This document shows, piece by piece, positions 40,739-49,102 of a stretch of 64,000 nt of DNA. Position 1 is the stretch's first letter, and each line of letters starts with the position of its first letter. Made by a program: the position numbers and the translations under genes. The notes beneath the pieces are model-generated. The model was given only the letters and a program-made list of their open reading frames with translations, was not told the DNA's origin and ran no database searches. The stretch spans positions 930,001-994,000 of the forward strand of contig JBLWXV010000002.1 in the NCBI GenBank assembly GCA_048267245.1, read 5' to 3'. This DNA is from JBLWXV01 sp048267245 (GTDB lineage Bacteria > Bdellovibrionota > Bacteriovoracia > Bacteriovoracales > Bacteriovoracaceae).

Positions 40739-41466
40739 AGAATGAGCGTCTTTAAATATTCAAGCTTGTCGTCATCAAGTAGTTCATCAAAGGCTACACC
40801 CACTTTCCAAAACGTATGATCTTTTTGGTCGTGGATAAAATTAATCTTTTGCAGATAGCGAATATTTCCAAAGAGCTCAAAGTCTAAGAGGCGATTATTT
40901 GCTCTTTTAATGAAGAGGCGATCGCCTTGAAAGAGTCCCTTCACTAAATTTTCATCGAGAAGAAAAGAGATTCCTCCGTGTGAGAAATCAAAAATCTGAA
41001 GCATCATGGGAGATTTCCCAAACAGTCCCTGACTCTGTGAACTACGCATGACCTCGGCAAAGGAGCGCACGCGAAAGCCCACGTGAAGTCTTGGGGCGAG
41101 TCTATTTGAGAAGAGGTGAATTTCTTCAGGAAAGGGGATAGTGATATGGCCTTTTGAGAGGCGAAATTGTGTCTCTTTAAAGACAACGCCCTTATCTTTA
41201 GATCTAAAGTAGATATTGCGATCGTCTTTAAAAAATTTAAAGTCTCTCGACTCTAGGGGAGAGGCCGAGAAATTCTTATTTTTTAAATCGAGGATATTAA
41301 TTTGAGAGTGGCGGGCCACGCGCTTTTCATCCTCTCTCTTTTGCCACAGCAGTACAGTCGAAGTATTGCGGTAGATCGAGTAGAGGGTGTTGATAATCTC
41401 CAACTTATTAGTGAGAAGATTATAAGTTTGGCCAAAAATTGATGTGGTTGTGTGTATTGTGCTCAT
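40735..41466 (-). CDS. PilZ-domain protein
   Basis: 243 residues. An N-terminal flagellar-brake-like part is followed by a PilZ domain from about 125: arginines in LHVGFRVRSF, then QIFDFSHGGISFLL near 158 as the D/NxSxxG motif, and FWKVGVAFDEL near 225 as the end strand. It probably binds c-di-GMP, though the RxxxR loop is not perfectly standard. With the CNB-EAL phosphodiesterase at 32427 it indicates working c-di-GMP signalling. No ribosome site is evident before the ATG at 41466. Confidence 0.8.
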   Translation of the reverse strand: MSTIHTTTSIFGQTYNLLTNKLEIINTLYSIYRNTSTVLLWQKREDEKRVARHSQINILDLKNKNFSASPLESRDFKFFKDDRNIYFRSKDKGVVFKETQFRLSKGHITIPFPEEIHLFSNRLAPRLHVGFRVRSFAEVMRSSQSQGLFGKSPMMLQIFDFSHGGISFLLDENLVKGLFQGDRLFIKRANNRLLDFELFGNIRYLQKINFIHDQKDHTFWKVGVAFDELLDDDKLEYLKTLIL

Positions 41467-41704
41467 GGGCCCATTGTACGGGAAGCCCTTAGAAAGGCGA
41501 TTTTATGCAACTTCAATAGGTTGGAGATTCACTAAAAATGGTTTTTTGCCACAAGCTTGTGGCAGCGCTCTTGTAACGACTCACAAATTGGTTGGGAGTC
41601 GAGAGCGAAAAATGCGATTTGGTGGAATCACTCTGATCGGCGATACTCGTATCACTCAAGACATCGATCTTTTTTTATTGATGAAAGAAGAGAGAGTTTT
41701 GATT

Positions 41705-41749
41705 AAGGGGCCCATTACCGGCAGGGAGAGACTGGAAATGGGCCTCCTT
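41705..41749 (-). terminator. Hairpin after cytidine deaminase
   Basis: GGCCCATT (41709-41716) and AATGGGCC (41737-41744) form a perfect 8-bp stem extended by flanking AAGG/CCTT pairs, eight bases after the deaminase stop on the minus strand. The downstream T-run is weak (CCTTAATC), so this is a tentative terminator. Confidence 0.4.
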
Positions 41750-41751
41750 TA

Positions 41752-42168
41752 TTACTTGCTTTGCTTATCGAGAGTATTAAAGGGCATCGGAAGTAGATCA
41801 CCAAAGCGCACTTCCTTTTTAATTCCCTCTAAATCCCCTAAGAACACTGGAAAGTCAGCACCGACAAATTCGCTTAGAACTTGTAAGCACAGAGCACAGG
41901 GAACTGTGACGGGACTTGTGTTGCACACGACGACGATGAAGGAATACTTGTGCTCGCCGTGCTGGGCGATACTCGAGAGAAGGGCGGTGCGCTCGGCGCA
42001 GACGGTGGCGCCAAAGCTAGCATTTTCCACATTGCACCCGTGGTAAATGCGACCTTCGCTGTCTACCAAGGCGGCGCCCACTTGAAATTTTGAGTAGGGT
42101 GCGTGAGCGTGGGAGCGCGCCTCAAGGGCAACTTTAAAAGCTTTTTCTTTAAGAGCTTCAGTGATCAT
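41752..42168 (-). CDS. cdd: Cytidine deaminase
   Basis: 138 residues, the size of the tetrameric (Bacillus-type) enzymes. Substrate loop: HAPYSKFQVGAALVDSEGRIYHGCNVENASFG. Zinc-binding and catalytic motif: VCAERTAL near 55, with the proton-shuttling Glu. Second zinc motif: PCALC near 89 (usually PCGxC). It converts cytidine and deoxycytidine to uridine and deoxyuridine. Its ATG overlaps the stop of dihydroorotase by four bases, so the two form a pyrimidine operon. Confidence 0.94.
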   Translation of the reverse strand: MITEALKEKAFKVALEARSHAHAPYSKFQVGAALVDSEGRIYHGCNVENASFGATVCAERTALLSSIAQHGEHKYSFIVVVCNTSPVTVPCALCLQVLSEFVGADFPVFLGDLEGIKKEVRFGDLLPMPFNTLDKQSK

Positions 42169-43496
42169 TGATGAGTTCTCTGGTTAAAACTTGGAATGGG
42201 CTTGCCCTCAGGGCTACCAATAATCTTACCCTCACTCATCACTACTTTGCCACCGACAATTGTCTTGACTGGCATACCCGTCACTTTTACACCATCAAAA
42301 GGCGACCAGCCGCACTTGGTGGCCATCTCAGAATTTTTAAGTACGTGCTCGCGCCCAAGATCGACAAGGACTAAGTCGGCGTCGAGACCTTCTTTGATAT
42401 CGCCCTTTGAGTTTAGGTTGTAGAGCGTACTTGGGCGCTTACAAAGAAGATCAATCATGCGCTCAAGCGTGAGTCTGCCCTGGTTCACATGGTTGAGCAT
42501 GAGGGGCAGAGTGGTCTGAAGACCTGGCATTCCAGAGGGAGAGTTGGGGTAGCCGCGATTTTTCTCTTCCAGTGTATGTGGCGCGTGATCACTTCCAATG
42601 ACGTCCACCGTGCCATCACTGATTCCCTTCCACAAGCCGTCTTGATGGTCTTTTGACCTGATTGGCGGATTCATCTGGGCCAGTGTCCCTAGGCGCTCGT
42701 AGCAGTCAGGTGAATGGAGGGTCAGGTGTTGAGGGGTCACCTCTACTGTGATCAGGTCTTTATTCTGAGCAAGAAAATCAATTTCTTCTTTGGTTGTGAT
42801 GTGAAGAATATGAAGTGAGCGGTTTTCTTCCCTGGCCAAGGCCACTACACGAGTCGTTGAATCGAGGGCCGAACTCACATCCCTCCACTCTGGATGGGCC
42901 AAAGGGGAAGTGGCCGCATCTCTGATGGGCTTGCGCTCAATGAGGCGCTCCTCATCTTCAGAGTGAATGGCAATGATTCCCGAGGTCTCTCTAAAAATTT
43001 GGCGCAGAATCTTAGCATCGTAGAGGAGTAGGTCTCCAGTTGAGCTGCCTAAGAAAATTTTAATACCCGAGCAACCAGTGACGTCGGCCACTTTTTTAAG
43101 CGACTCGAGGTTGCTATCTGTTGCGCCCATAAAGAAGCCAAAGTTGGCGTAGCTTCTGCCACTGGCGAGATCTACTTTTACCCCAATTGACTCTGGGGTT
43201 GTTGTTGGAGGGTTGGTGTTTGGCATTTCTAGAAACGTCGTGACCCCTCCGAGCACAGCGGAGCGACCCCCTGTCTCGAGGTCTTCTTTGTGGGTGAGTC
43301 CAGGCTCGCGTAGGTGTACTTGAGTATCAATCACACCTGGCATAAGAATTAAGCCTTGGGCATCGATGGTTTCTTTGGCCGGGCCATCAAGAGAGGTAGC
43401 AATCTTATCAATTCGCCCATCGCTCACAGCGAGATCGCCGACAAATTTTTGGCCCGTCGACATAATGGTGGCGCCCTTGATGAGTATATCCCACAT
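42165..43496 (-). CDS. pyrC: Dihydroorotase (type I)
   Basis: 443 residues of the cyclic amidohydrolase superfamily. MPGVIDTQVHLREPG near residues 53-67 has the metal-binding HxR(E) pattern, LEMPNTNPPTT is the type I substrate loop, IAIHSEDE and HILHITTKEE give the later His ligands, and VIGSDHAPHTLEEK near 305 holds the catalytic Asp. It closes carbamoyl-aspartate to dihydroorotate in de novo pyrimidine synthesis. AAGGAG precedes the ATG. Allantoinase-like homologues are the main alternative; the loop and neighbour cdd favour dihydroorotase. Confidence 0.92.
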   Translation of the reverse strand: MWDILIKGATIMSTGQKFVGDLAVSDGRIDKIATSLDGPAKETIDAQGLILMPGVIDTQVHLREPGLTHKEDLETGGRSAVLGGVTTFLEMPNTNPPTTTPESIGVKVDLASGRSYANFGFFMGATDSNLESLKKVADVTGCSGIKIFLGSSTGDLLLYDAKILRQIFRETSGIIAIHSEDEERLIERKPIRDAATSPLAHPEWRDVSSALDSTTRVVALAREENRSLHILHITTKEEIDFLAQNKDLITVEVTPQHLTLHSPDCYERLGTLAQMNPPIRSKDHQDGLWKGISDGTVDVIGSDHAPHTLEEKNRGYPNSPSGMPGLQTTLPLMLNHVNQGRLTLERMIDLLCKRPSTLYNLNSKGDIKEGLDADLVLVDLGREHVLKNSEMATKCGWSPFDGVKVTGMPVKTIVGGKVVMSEGKIIGSPEGKPIPSFNQRTHQ

Positions 43497-43604
43497 AATT
43501 AACTCCTTATTTTTTCCCCCTCATTCTAAGGCCGAGTTTGAAGCTCCGTAAAGGTTGGGCGAGTCGATGCCGAGTAGTGTTAATCACTAGAATTGGGGAG
43601 ATTC

Positions 43605-43817
43605 ATGGAAAGGGCAAAAGACTACGAATTTGACTACTACGAACGCTACTATGGACCTGCTGCCCAGGTTAAAAAAATTATAGAAAATTGTCCTTGCTGT
43701 GATGCCAAGATGATTATCACTCATCAGTGCGACAGCGGTAGTCTGCTTGTACACGAAACTGCTCAGTGTGCAGACTGCGATTTTGGCTCACGTAAGTTGA
43801 TCCACAAACTCAACTAA
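43605..43817 (+). CDS. Small zinc-ribbon protein
   Basis: About 70 residues. An aromatic, acidic N-terminus (DYEFDYYERYYG) precedes two Cys pairs, CPCC and CADC, 30 residues apart with a further Cys in HQCDSG, the layout of a rubredoxin-like zinc ribbon. The ATG at 43605 follows GGGGAG by four to five bases; an in-frame TTG at 43593 overlaps that site. No named family is recognised. Its end overlaps the convergent dacB-like gene by four bases. Confidence 0.65.
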   Translation: MERAKDYEFDYYERYYGPAAQVKKIIENCPCCDAKMIITHQCDSGSLLVHETAQCADCDFGSRKLIHKLN

Positions 43818-45271
43818 TACTTTTCAATCCAGTGGGCGATCCAGTCCTCACTGAAAGTAGTGGCGCGATTTCGAAATTCACTCGCGCCCTTTGAGACCTC
43901 AACGGCGGCATCACTATTGCCAAGATCGAGAACTTTGCGCTTTTCTTTGTCGATGACAAAGAGGCTAAAGGCGAGGACCCTTGGATTTTCGCCCCCACTT
44001 AGAATATATCCTGCCATATTACTCACATAATCAAGCGACCCAGTCTTGGCCCAAACGCGGTAGCGCTCGGCCGGTGCCTTAAAGCGTCCACTAATCCAAC
44101 CTGAGTGACCGCCCACTGAGAGTAGAGAAATCAAGCTAGGCTTGGTGCTCGGCTTTTCAAATTCCTGGGCGAGAATTTCACTGAGATGTAGGGGGGAAAT
44201 TTTATTCTCTGGGCACAGTCCACTGCCACAAAGGAGCGTGGGAGCAGCTGCGTCTTTAGGTGCGGCGTACTTTTGCGACAACCACTTTGTGAGCAACTCA
44301 CCGGCTTGCACGGCGGTGGTGAAATTGGAGTTTACGCGCTTGGCCCCGTGAAAGAGCAGGGTCTCGGCCAGTAGGTTGTTGGAGTACTCAAGCGTGAGTT
44401 CAATTAAGCGCATAAAGGTTAGGCCCTTATGAGACCAGATGAGGTCTCCTTTTGAAGGACCCTTCTGCTCAGTTGCCTCGGGAAGAGTTATCCCCACGCT
44501 CAAAGCAATGCTTCTCATAAATTCTGCCGTAAATCGCGCAGGATAGCGCACGGGCAGATCTCTTTCAGCGCCTGGTTTTAATTTCCAGTCTGGGGCCAGT
44601 TCCCAGTTGAGCTCGCCACTTGAGCGTGCTGAAATTTCAAAGGGAAGCTTTGCCTTGCTCTTGGATACTTTGAGTGGAGCGACCATGGGAAGTACAGTGT
44701 TGTCTTCTCCGTAGACGTGAAAGCGATTAAAGTGTGATGAAAGAGCAGAGAAGCCTGGGTTATAAGTTTGATCTTCCCATCCGAGGGGCGAAATTTCTGT
44801 GAGGGCCGGAAAGAGGGACTGATCAAAAGTGAAGTTGCCCTCAAAAGATTTAAGCCCCTTCGTTTTTAGGCTTAGAATCGCGTCCATGAGCTCGGGGGCA
44901 TCGAGCATCGGATCACCTCCACCCACTAGAGTGAGAGTGCCCTTCCAATGACCATTCTCACGGTTCTTAGTTCCACTAAAAAGTAAGCGCGTCTCCGGGC
45001 GATCGCCCTCGTCGAGTTGAGAGAGGGTATAGAGGGTGGTGAGAATTTTACTCACTGAGGCCAGCGAGTGGGGCGTATAGGCGTCGGCGAGTTCTAGTGG
45101 TGAGCGCGCCGAAATATCATAGAGAGCGAAGTTCACCTGAGAGCGATCGAGGCGATACTTGGTGAGCAATTTCTTTTGAACCTCGTCAAACTCTGGGCGC
45201 AGAACACTATCGGCCGCGCGACTGGGAGAAGCCAAGAGAAGAAAACTGAGAAGGGCTACGAAGATTGACAT
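43814..45271 (-). CDS. dacB: PBP4-type D-alanyl-D-alanine carboxypeptidase/endopeptidase
   Basis: About 485 residues, normal for PBP4/DacB (peptidase S13). A signal peptide (IFVALLSFLLLASPSRA) leads to the periplasm. The penicillin-binding triad is intact: SVSK near residue 69, SNN near 303, and KTG in VWAKTGSLD near 405. The insert between SxxK and SxN that defines class C enzymes is present. It trims pentapeptides and cuts D-Ala-mDAP cross-links in peptidoglycan. I use the ATG at 45271, which starts at the signal peptide; an upstream ATG adds 19 residues without a better ribosome site. Confidence 0.92.
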   Translation of the reverse strand: MSIFVALLSFLLLASPSRAADSVLRPEFDEVQKKLLTKYRLDRSQVNFALYDISARSPLELADAYTPHSLASVSKILTTLYTLSQLDEGDRPETRLLFSGTKNRENGHWKGTLTLVGGGDPMLDAPELMDAILSLKTKGLKSFEGNFTFDQSLFPALTEISPLGWEDQTYNPGFSALSSHFNRFHVYGEDNTVLPMVAPLKVSKSKAKLPFEISARSSGELNWELAPDWKLKPGAERDLPVRYPARFTAEFMRSIALSVGITLPEATEQKGPSKGDLIWSHKGLTFMRLIELTLEYSNNLLAETLLFHGAKRVNSNFTTAVQAGELLTKWLSQKYAAPKDAAAPTLLCGSGLCPENKISPLHLSEILAQEFEKPSTKPSLISLLSVGGHSGWISGRFKAPAERYRVWAKTGSLDYVSNMAGYILSGGENPRVLAFSLFVIDKEKRKVLDLGNSDAAVEVSKGASEFRNRATTFSEDWIAHWIEKY

Positions 45272-45371
45272 TTTCCTATGGTAAAGTGGCCCAGAAACAA
45301 GTTTGAGGTGCAGTGCGCATAAGGACAAGAGATGTTGAAGCTGCTAAGATGGGGCGCTATCAGGAGAATTT

Positions 45372-46040
45372 ATGTCGACACTTGCCAGCTCAAAAAAGTT
45401 GCGCGCTGAGTATATTGCCCAAAGGCTTGAGGAACTCTTTCCAGAGACTCCCGTGCCCCTTGATCACACTGATGCCTATACTCTTTTAATCGCCGTCCTA
45501 CTTAGTGCTCAGTGCACTGACGAGCGAGTCAATCAAATTACACCCAAACTCTTTGCCCGCGCTAATAATCCAGCCGCGATGGTTGAGCTCTCAATTGCTG
45601 AGATTGAAGCTATTGTTAAACCCTGTGGTCTCGGTCCGCGCAAGGCCAGTGCGATATGGAATCTCTCGCGCATTTTACTCGACGAGCACAATGGTCAGGT
45701 TCCAGCTGATATGGCCGCCCTTGAGCGCTTGCCTGGCGTGGGCCACAAGACCGCCTCTGTCGTGATGGCCCAGTCTTTTAACGTGCCCGCCTTTCCCGTT
45801 GATACTCACATTCATAGACTTGCTCAGCAGTGGCAGCTTACGAGTGGCAAGAATGTGGAGCAGACGGAAAGTGATCTCAAGCGCCTCTTTCCCAAAGAGC
45901 TTTGGAATAAATTGCATCTACAAATAATTTTCTATGGTCGTGCCTTTTGTCAGGCAAGGGGCTGTGATGGGCTTCGCTGTGATATGTGCCAAACTTGCTT
46001 TCCATCGCGAAAGCGAGCGCGCGAGTATAAGAAGGCTTAA
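45372..46040 (+). CDS. nth: Endonuclease III
   Basis: 222 residues. The helix-hairpin-helix LPGVGHKTASVV with the catalytic Lys near 124 and the catalytic Asp in FPVDTHIHRLA near 143 identify the DNA glycosylase/AP lyase that removes oxidised pyrimidines. The C-terminal Cys cluster (FCQARGC, LRCDMCQTC) is five Cys with spacing unlike the usual C-X6-C-X2-C-X5-C, so the 4Fe-4S ligands are arranged differently. CAGGAG precedes the ATG. Confidence 0.95.
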   Translation: MSTLASSKKLRAEYIAQRLEELFPETPVPLDHTDAYTLLIAVLLSAQCTDERVNQITPKLFARANNPAAMVELSIAEIEAIVKPCGLGPRKASAIWNLSRILLDEHNGQVPADMAALERLPGVGHKTASVVMAQSFNVPAFPVDTHIHRLAQQWQLTSGKNVEQTESDLKRLFPKELWNKLHLQIIFYGRAFCQARGCDGLRCDMCQTCFPSRKRAREYKKA

Positions 46041-46052
46041 GGAGAGGCCCCT

Positions 46053-47054
46053 ATGAAATTGGTTCACTTAGCGTTACTTAGTGTGTGTCTCTTTTTTTTA
46101 AGTTGCTCAACTCTAGAGCGAGCGCCTCGTTCAGAAAATATCGAGCGCGCCCTAAGCCTCAGTGCTCAGGGAGAACTTGATGCGGCCATTGAAATCTTTG
46201 AAAGTGAATGCGAGAAGGGCTTCGTTGGCGCCTGCCTGGCCATTGGTGAACAGGTTGAAATTAAGCCCCAAGCTCATCTCAATGTGCTCCAGCTTGAAAC
46301 GAGTGATCGCCAAAGTGTGATTCGCTATCAAAGTCCAGATGAAGAGCTGCGCGCCTTTATTTGGGATCAAGAAGAACTGCGACTGTTTTCAGTAGAAAAA
46401 ATAGAGTTTAAAGCAATCATAGGGGGAGAGGAGATTGTGCTGACTGGTCTTAGACCGGGAAGAATATATCGCCTCGACCTCTATGCCCCGGAGGGCTCCT
46501 TTGTTAGTTCTCACACTTTTAGTTCGCTGGCGACAGAGGGCGTGGAGTTAAAACTCTCACTCGGGCCTAGTCCCTGTCTGAAATGTGAAGCGCGACTTCT
46601 CTTTGACGAGGCCCGCATTTGGGAGCGCGAACTGACGCCTACTTTTTTAGTGCAGAGAATTCTTGGCAACCAAGATGTAGAGCGCATTCGCTTGCGCGGA
46701 CTCGATTACTACTTTGTCAGCGCGAATCAGGGATTATCTGAGATGAGCAAGAATAAAATTCTCGACATGATGTCAAAGTCTCGCCGAGGGGCCGTGGTTG
46801 TCTCGACTTCAAAACTAGCTGAAGGTCAGAGTGAAGAATCGCTCTATGACGGTCTAAAGAGACAAGTGAGAGCTCCGGTTATATTTATGCATAAAGGTCC
46901 TCTGACTACAGTTGGCCCGCGCGTGAATGGAATACTTCACAGCTACAATGTGGAAGTGAGTAGTGAAGCTGATAAAGTATTAAATCTTCAAACAAGTCTG
47001 GGAGTTCTCAAAGGACAGCTAGGCGAGAATTTCTTCGAGGTCGAGGTAAAATGA
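46053..47054 (+). CDS. Lipoprotein of unknown function
   Basis: 333 residues with a lipoprotein signal (LLSVCLFFLSC, lipobox FLSC). A short Sel1/TPR-like stretch (LSAQGELDAAIEIFESECEKGFVGACLAIGEQ) near 33-65 is followed by a beta-rich region and a C-terminal domain with VSANQGLSEMSKNKILDMM, which loosely resembles phosphoesterase-associated domains. I recognise no function. AAGGAG precedes the ATG. Its stop overlaps the next ATG (ATGA), and it heads a run of five closely spaced genes to 50298. Confidence 0.75.
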   Translation: MKLVHLALLSVCLFFLSCSTLERAPRSENIERALSLSAQGELDAAIEIFESECEKGFVGACLAIGEQVEIKPQAHLNVLQLETSDRQSVIRYQSPDEELRAFIWDQEELRLFSVEKIEFKAIIGGEEIVLTGLRPGRIYRLDLYAPEGSFVSSHTFSSLATEGVELKLSLGPSPCLKCEARLLFDEARIWERELTPTFLVQRILGNQDVERIRLRGLDYYFVSANQGLSEMSKNKILDMMSKSRRGAVVVSTSKLAEGQSEESLYDGLKRQVRAPVIFMHKGPLTTVGPRVNGILHSYNVEVSSEADKVLNLQTSLGVLKGQLGENFFEVEVK

Positions 47055-47764
47055 GCACACCAACATGGAAGCGCGATCAAAATAGTGGTCTAGATTATAT
47101 TGAAATTGATCACCCACAAGCCACGAGTGCGGTCATTCTCTTACATGGCTATGGGGCCGACTGCACGGATCTCGCTCCACTCTCTCAGTATATGAACACT
47201 GATAATCCCGTATCCTGGTTCTTTCCCAATGCTCCACTTGAAGTGCCGATTGGCCCACATATGATGGGCAGAGCATGGTTTCCCATCAATATGGAGCGAC
47301 TCACGATGGCCCAGCAAACGGGAGAGTTTGAGCGCTACTTAGCCGCTCATATTCCGGATGGCTTTCTAGCTGCAAGTGAGAGTGTCACGAAGTTTATAGA
47401 CTCTCTGAAGGGACGTTTTGATAAAGTTGTTCTCGGTGGATTTTCACAGGGCTCTATGATTAGTGCTCAGGTTGCACTCAAAAACCCCAGTCTCTTAAAT
47501 GCACTCATTTTGCTCTCCTCAACATTTGTGAGTGAAGCTTCTTGGCGAGACTTGGTATCTACTAATATTGACTACCCAATCTTTCAGTCTCATGGAAGTC
47601 ACGACCCAATCCTTCCCTATGAGCACGCTAAGAGACTGAGTGAGTTTCTAAAAGAGCACACCCCCGACTTTGAATTTGTCTCATTTCAAGGCGGTCATGA
47701 AATACCTCCTCCTGTTCTGAGTGGAATGCAAAAACTCATCAACCGTGTGACCAAGGAGTCGTAG
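47051..47764 (+). CDS. Carboxylesterase/phospholipase-family alpha/beta hydrolase
   Basis: 237 residues of the acyl-protein-thioesterase/carboxylesterase family (YpfH/EstB-like). SAVILLHGYGADCTDLAPLS is the oxyanion-hole region, VVLGGFSQGSMISAQVAL near 130 holds the nucleophile Ser, FQSHGSHDPILPYEHA has the Asp, and FQGGHEIPPPVL near 215 the His. There is no signal peptide. It hydrolyses carboxylic or thioester bonds; natural substrate unknown. It overlaps the genes on both sides by one to four bases. Confidence 0.9.
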   Translation: MSTPTWKRDQNSGLDYIEIDHPQATSAVILLHGYGADCTDLAPLSQYMNTDNPVSWFFPNAPLEVPIGPHMMGRAWFPINMERLTMAQQTGEFERYLAAHIPDGFLAASESVTKFIDSLKGRFDKVVLGGFSQGSMISAQVALKNPSLLNALILLSSTFVSEASWRDLVSTNIDYPIFQSHGSHDPILPYEHAKRLSEFLKEHTPDFEFVSFQGGHEIPPPVLSGMQKLINRVTKES

Positions 47765-48570
47765 TGAAGATTACTGGCGACTTACTTAAATTGGAGGGAA
47801 GCTACGACAGTGCAACCTCCAAAGTAAGCTATCATCTCCCCCTGGGAGAGGAGCGCATTGATATGATGCCCTTTTTGGGTAAGAAAATTAAGCTCTCCTA
47901 TGATGGTGTGATTCATTGTGTGGCCACAGGAGAGAAGATTAAGAAGAGCTACAATAGTGGCTACTCATATAAAGCTTTTATTACTCTCGCAGAGTGCGAC
48001 ACTTGTATTGTGAAACCTGAGCTGTGCCACTATCACCTGGGAACTTGTCGCGAGCCAAAGTGGGGAGAAGAGCACTGCATGCAGCCCCACATTGTCTACA
48101 TTGCCAATTCATCGGGGCTCAAGGTTGGAATCACCCGCAAGGTGAATACGCCCTATCGCTGGATAGACCAAGGGGCGGTGGCGGCTCTGCCGTTGATTGA
48201 GGTTAAAAATCGTCTCACTTCTGGATTAATAGAGGTGGAGCTGGCCAAAGTTTTTAAGGATAAAACTAATTGGCGGGCGATGCTTCAAGAGGGCGATGTT
48301 GAAGTAGATTTAGAGGAGACAAAAGAGCTCATCTTTAATACCTTTGGCGACCTCTTTGATGATCATGAGGCCATTGAGGTTGAAAGCCCAGTGCTCGAGT
48401 TCATTTACCCTGTGCTTGAGTATCCCAAGAAAGTGAAGTCACTCACTTTTGATAAAGAGGCAGCGATTGAGGGGACATTGATGGGAATTAAAGGACAGTA
48501 TTTGATCTTTGATATTGGTGTTGTAAATATGCGCAGGCACCAAGGTTATGAATTAACATTTGAAGCTTAG
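47764..48570 (+). CDS. DUF2797-family protein
   Basis: 268 residues. CDTCIVKPELCHYHLGTCREPKWGEEHC near 80-107 and HIVYIANSSGLKVGITRKVNTPYRWIDQGA near 109-138 are the marks of DUF2797, whose central part looks like a GIY-YIG-type fold (VYIANS, VGIT). The function of the family is unknown. The Cys and His residues in the first block may bind zinc. The start is a GTG inside TAGTG, so it is translationally coupled to the esterase. Confidence 0.84.
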   Translation: MKITGDLLKLEGSYDSATSKVSYHLPLGEERIDMMPFLGKKIKLSYDGVIHCVATGEKIKKSYNSGYSYKAFITLAECDTCIVKPELCHYHLGTCREPKWGEEHCMQPHIVYIANSSGLKVGITRKVNTPYRWIDQGAVAALPLIEVKNRLTSGLIEVELAKVFKDKTNWRAMLQEGDVEVDLEETKELIFNTFGDLFDDHEAIEVESPVLEFIYPVLEYPKKVKSLTFDKEAAIEGTLMGIKGQYLIFDIGVVNMRRHQGYELTFEA

Positions 48571-48592
48571 TTATTTGTTTTAAGAGGAATGA

Positions 48593-49102
48593 ATGAAAGA
48601 AGTTAAAGATAAATTTTTAGTTAAGTCTCTCAGTAAGAATATGGCCCAAGAGCTTCTACTTGATACAGAAGTGAGTTGGTTTGGGGCAATACTCGACGAA
48701 TTGCAAGAAGATGTAGATGACGGTGAAGTGGGGACGAGCTTAGATGCTCCTGGACTTTGGTTTAAAGGTAAGCTCATTCGCCGTTCAAACGGAAAGTTTG
48801 GAGAAGTTCTCTTTCTCACAGGAGAGTTGAGTGCGCGCTTTTACACAAATTGTGTGAAATCGGGGCGCTTAATGATTGATGAGTTTGATGCCGAAGTAAA
48901 AGCGGTCTTTGTCGATGTTGAGATGATCACACGCTACTCACTTGATGATGAAGTCAGTATTGAGTTAGAAGGCGATGAGTTTGAGCTCTATTCCTATCAA
49001 GACGATGTTGCCAATTTAGGTGAGGTTCTTCACGAGCACGTCTTCTTAAATAAGAATCCATGGCCCACACTTGAGGGAACTTCAGACTCGGAGGATGTGT
49101 GA
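48593..49102 (+). CDS. Acidic cytoplasmic protein of unknown function
   Basis: 169 residues, strongly acidic (LDELQEDVDDGEVGTSLD, ELEGDEFELYSYQDDV), no signal peptide. The pattern of strands around FGEVLFLTGELSARFYTNCVKSG and ITRYSLDDEVSIELEGDEFELY resembles the DUF177/YceD group (CEFTGRCxxC-containing), with only one Cys left, but I am not sure. AGAGG precedes the ATG. The stop overlaps the GTG start of the next gene. Confidence 0.6.
   Translation: MKEVKDKFLVKSLSKNMAQELLLDTEVSWFGAILDELQEDVDDGEVGTSLDAPGLWFKGKLIRRSNGKFGEVLFLTGELSARFYTNCVKSGRLMIDEFDAEVKAVFVDVEMITRYSLDDEVSIELEGDEFELYSYQDDVANLGEVLHEHVFLNKNPWPTLEGTSDSEDV

Noticed and set aside
41444..42046. A 200-codon plus-strand frame before and across cytidine deaminase
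   Set aside because: Two thirds of it is antisense to cdd and pyrimidine enzyme identity there is certain. It has no ribosome site and a composition unlike its neighbours.
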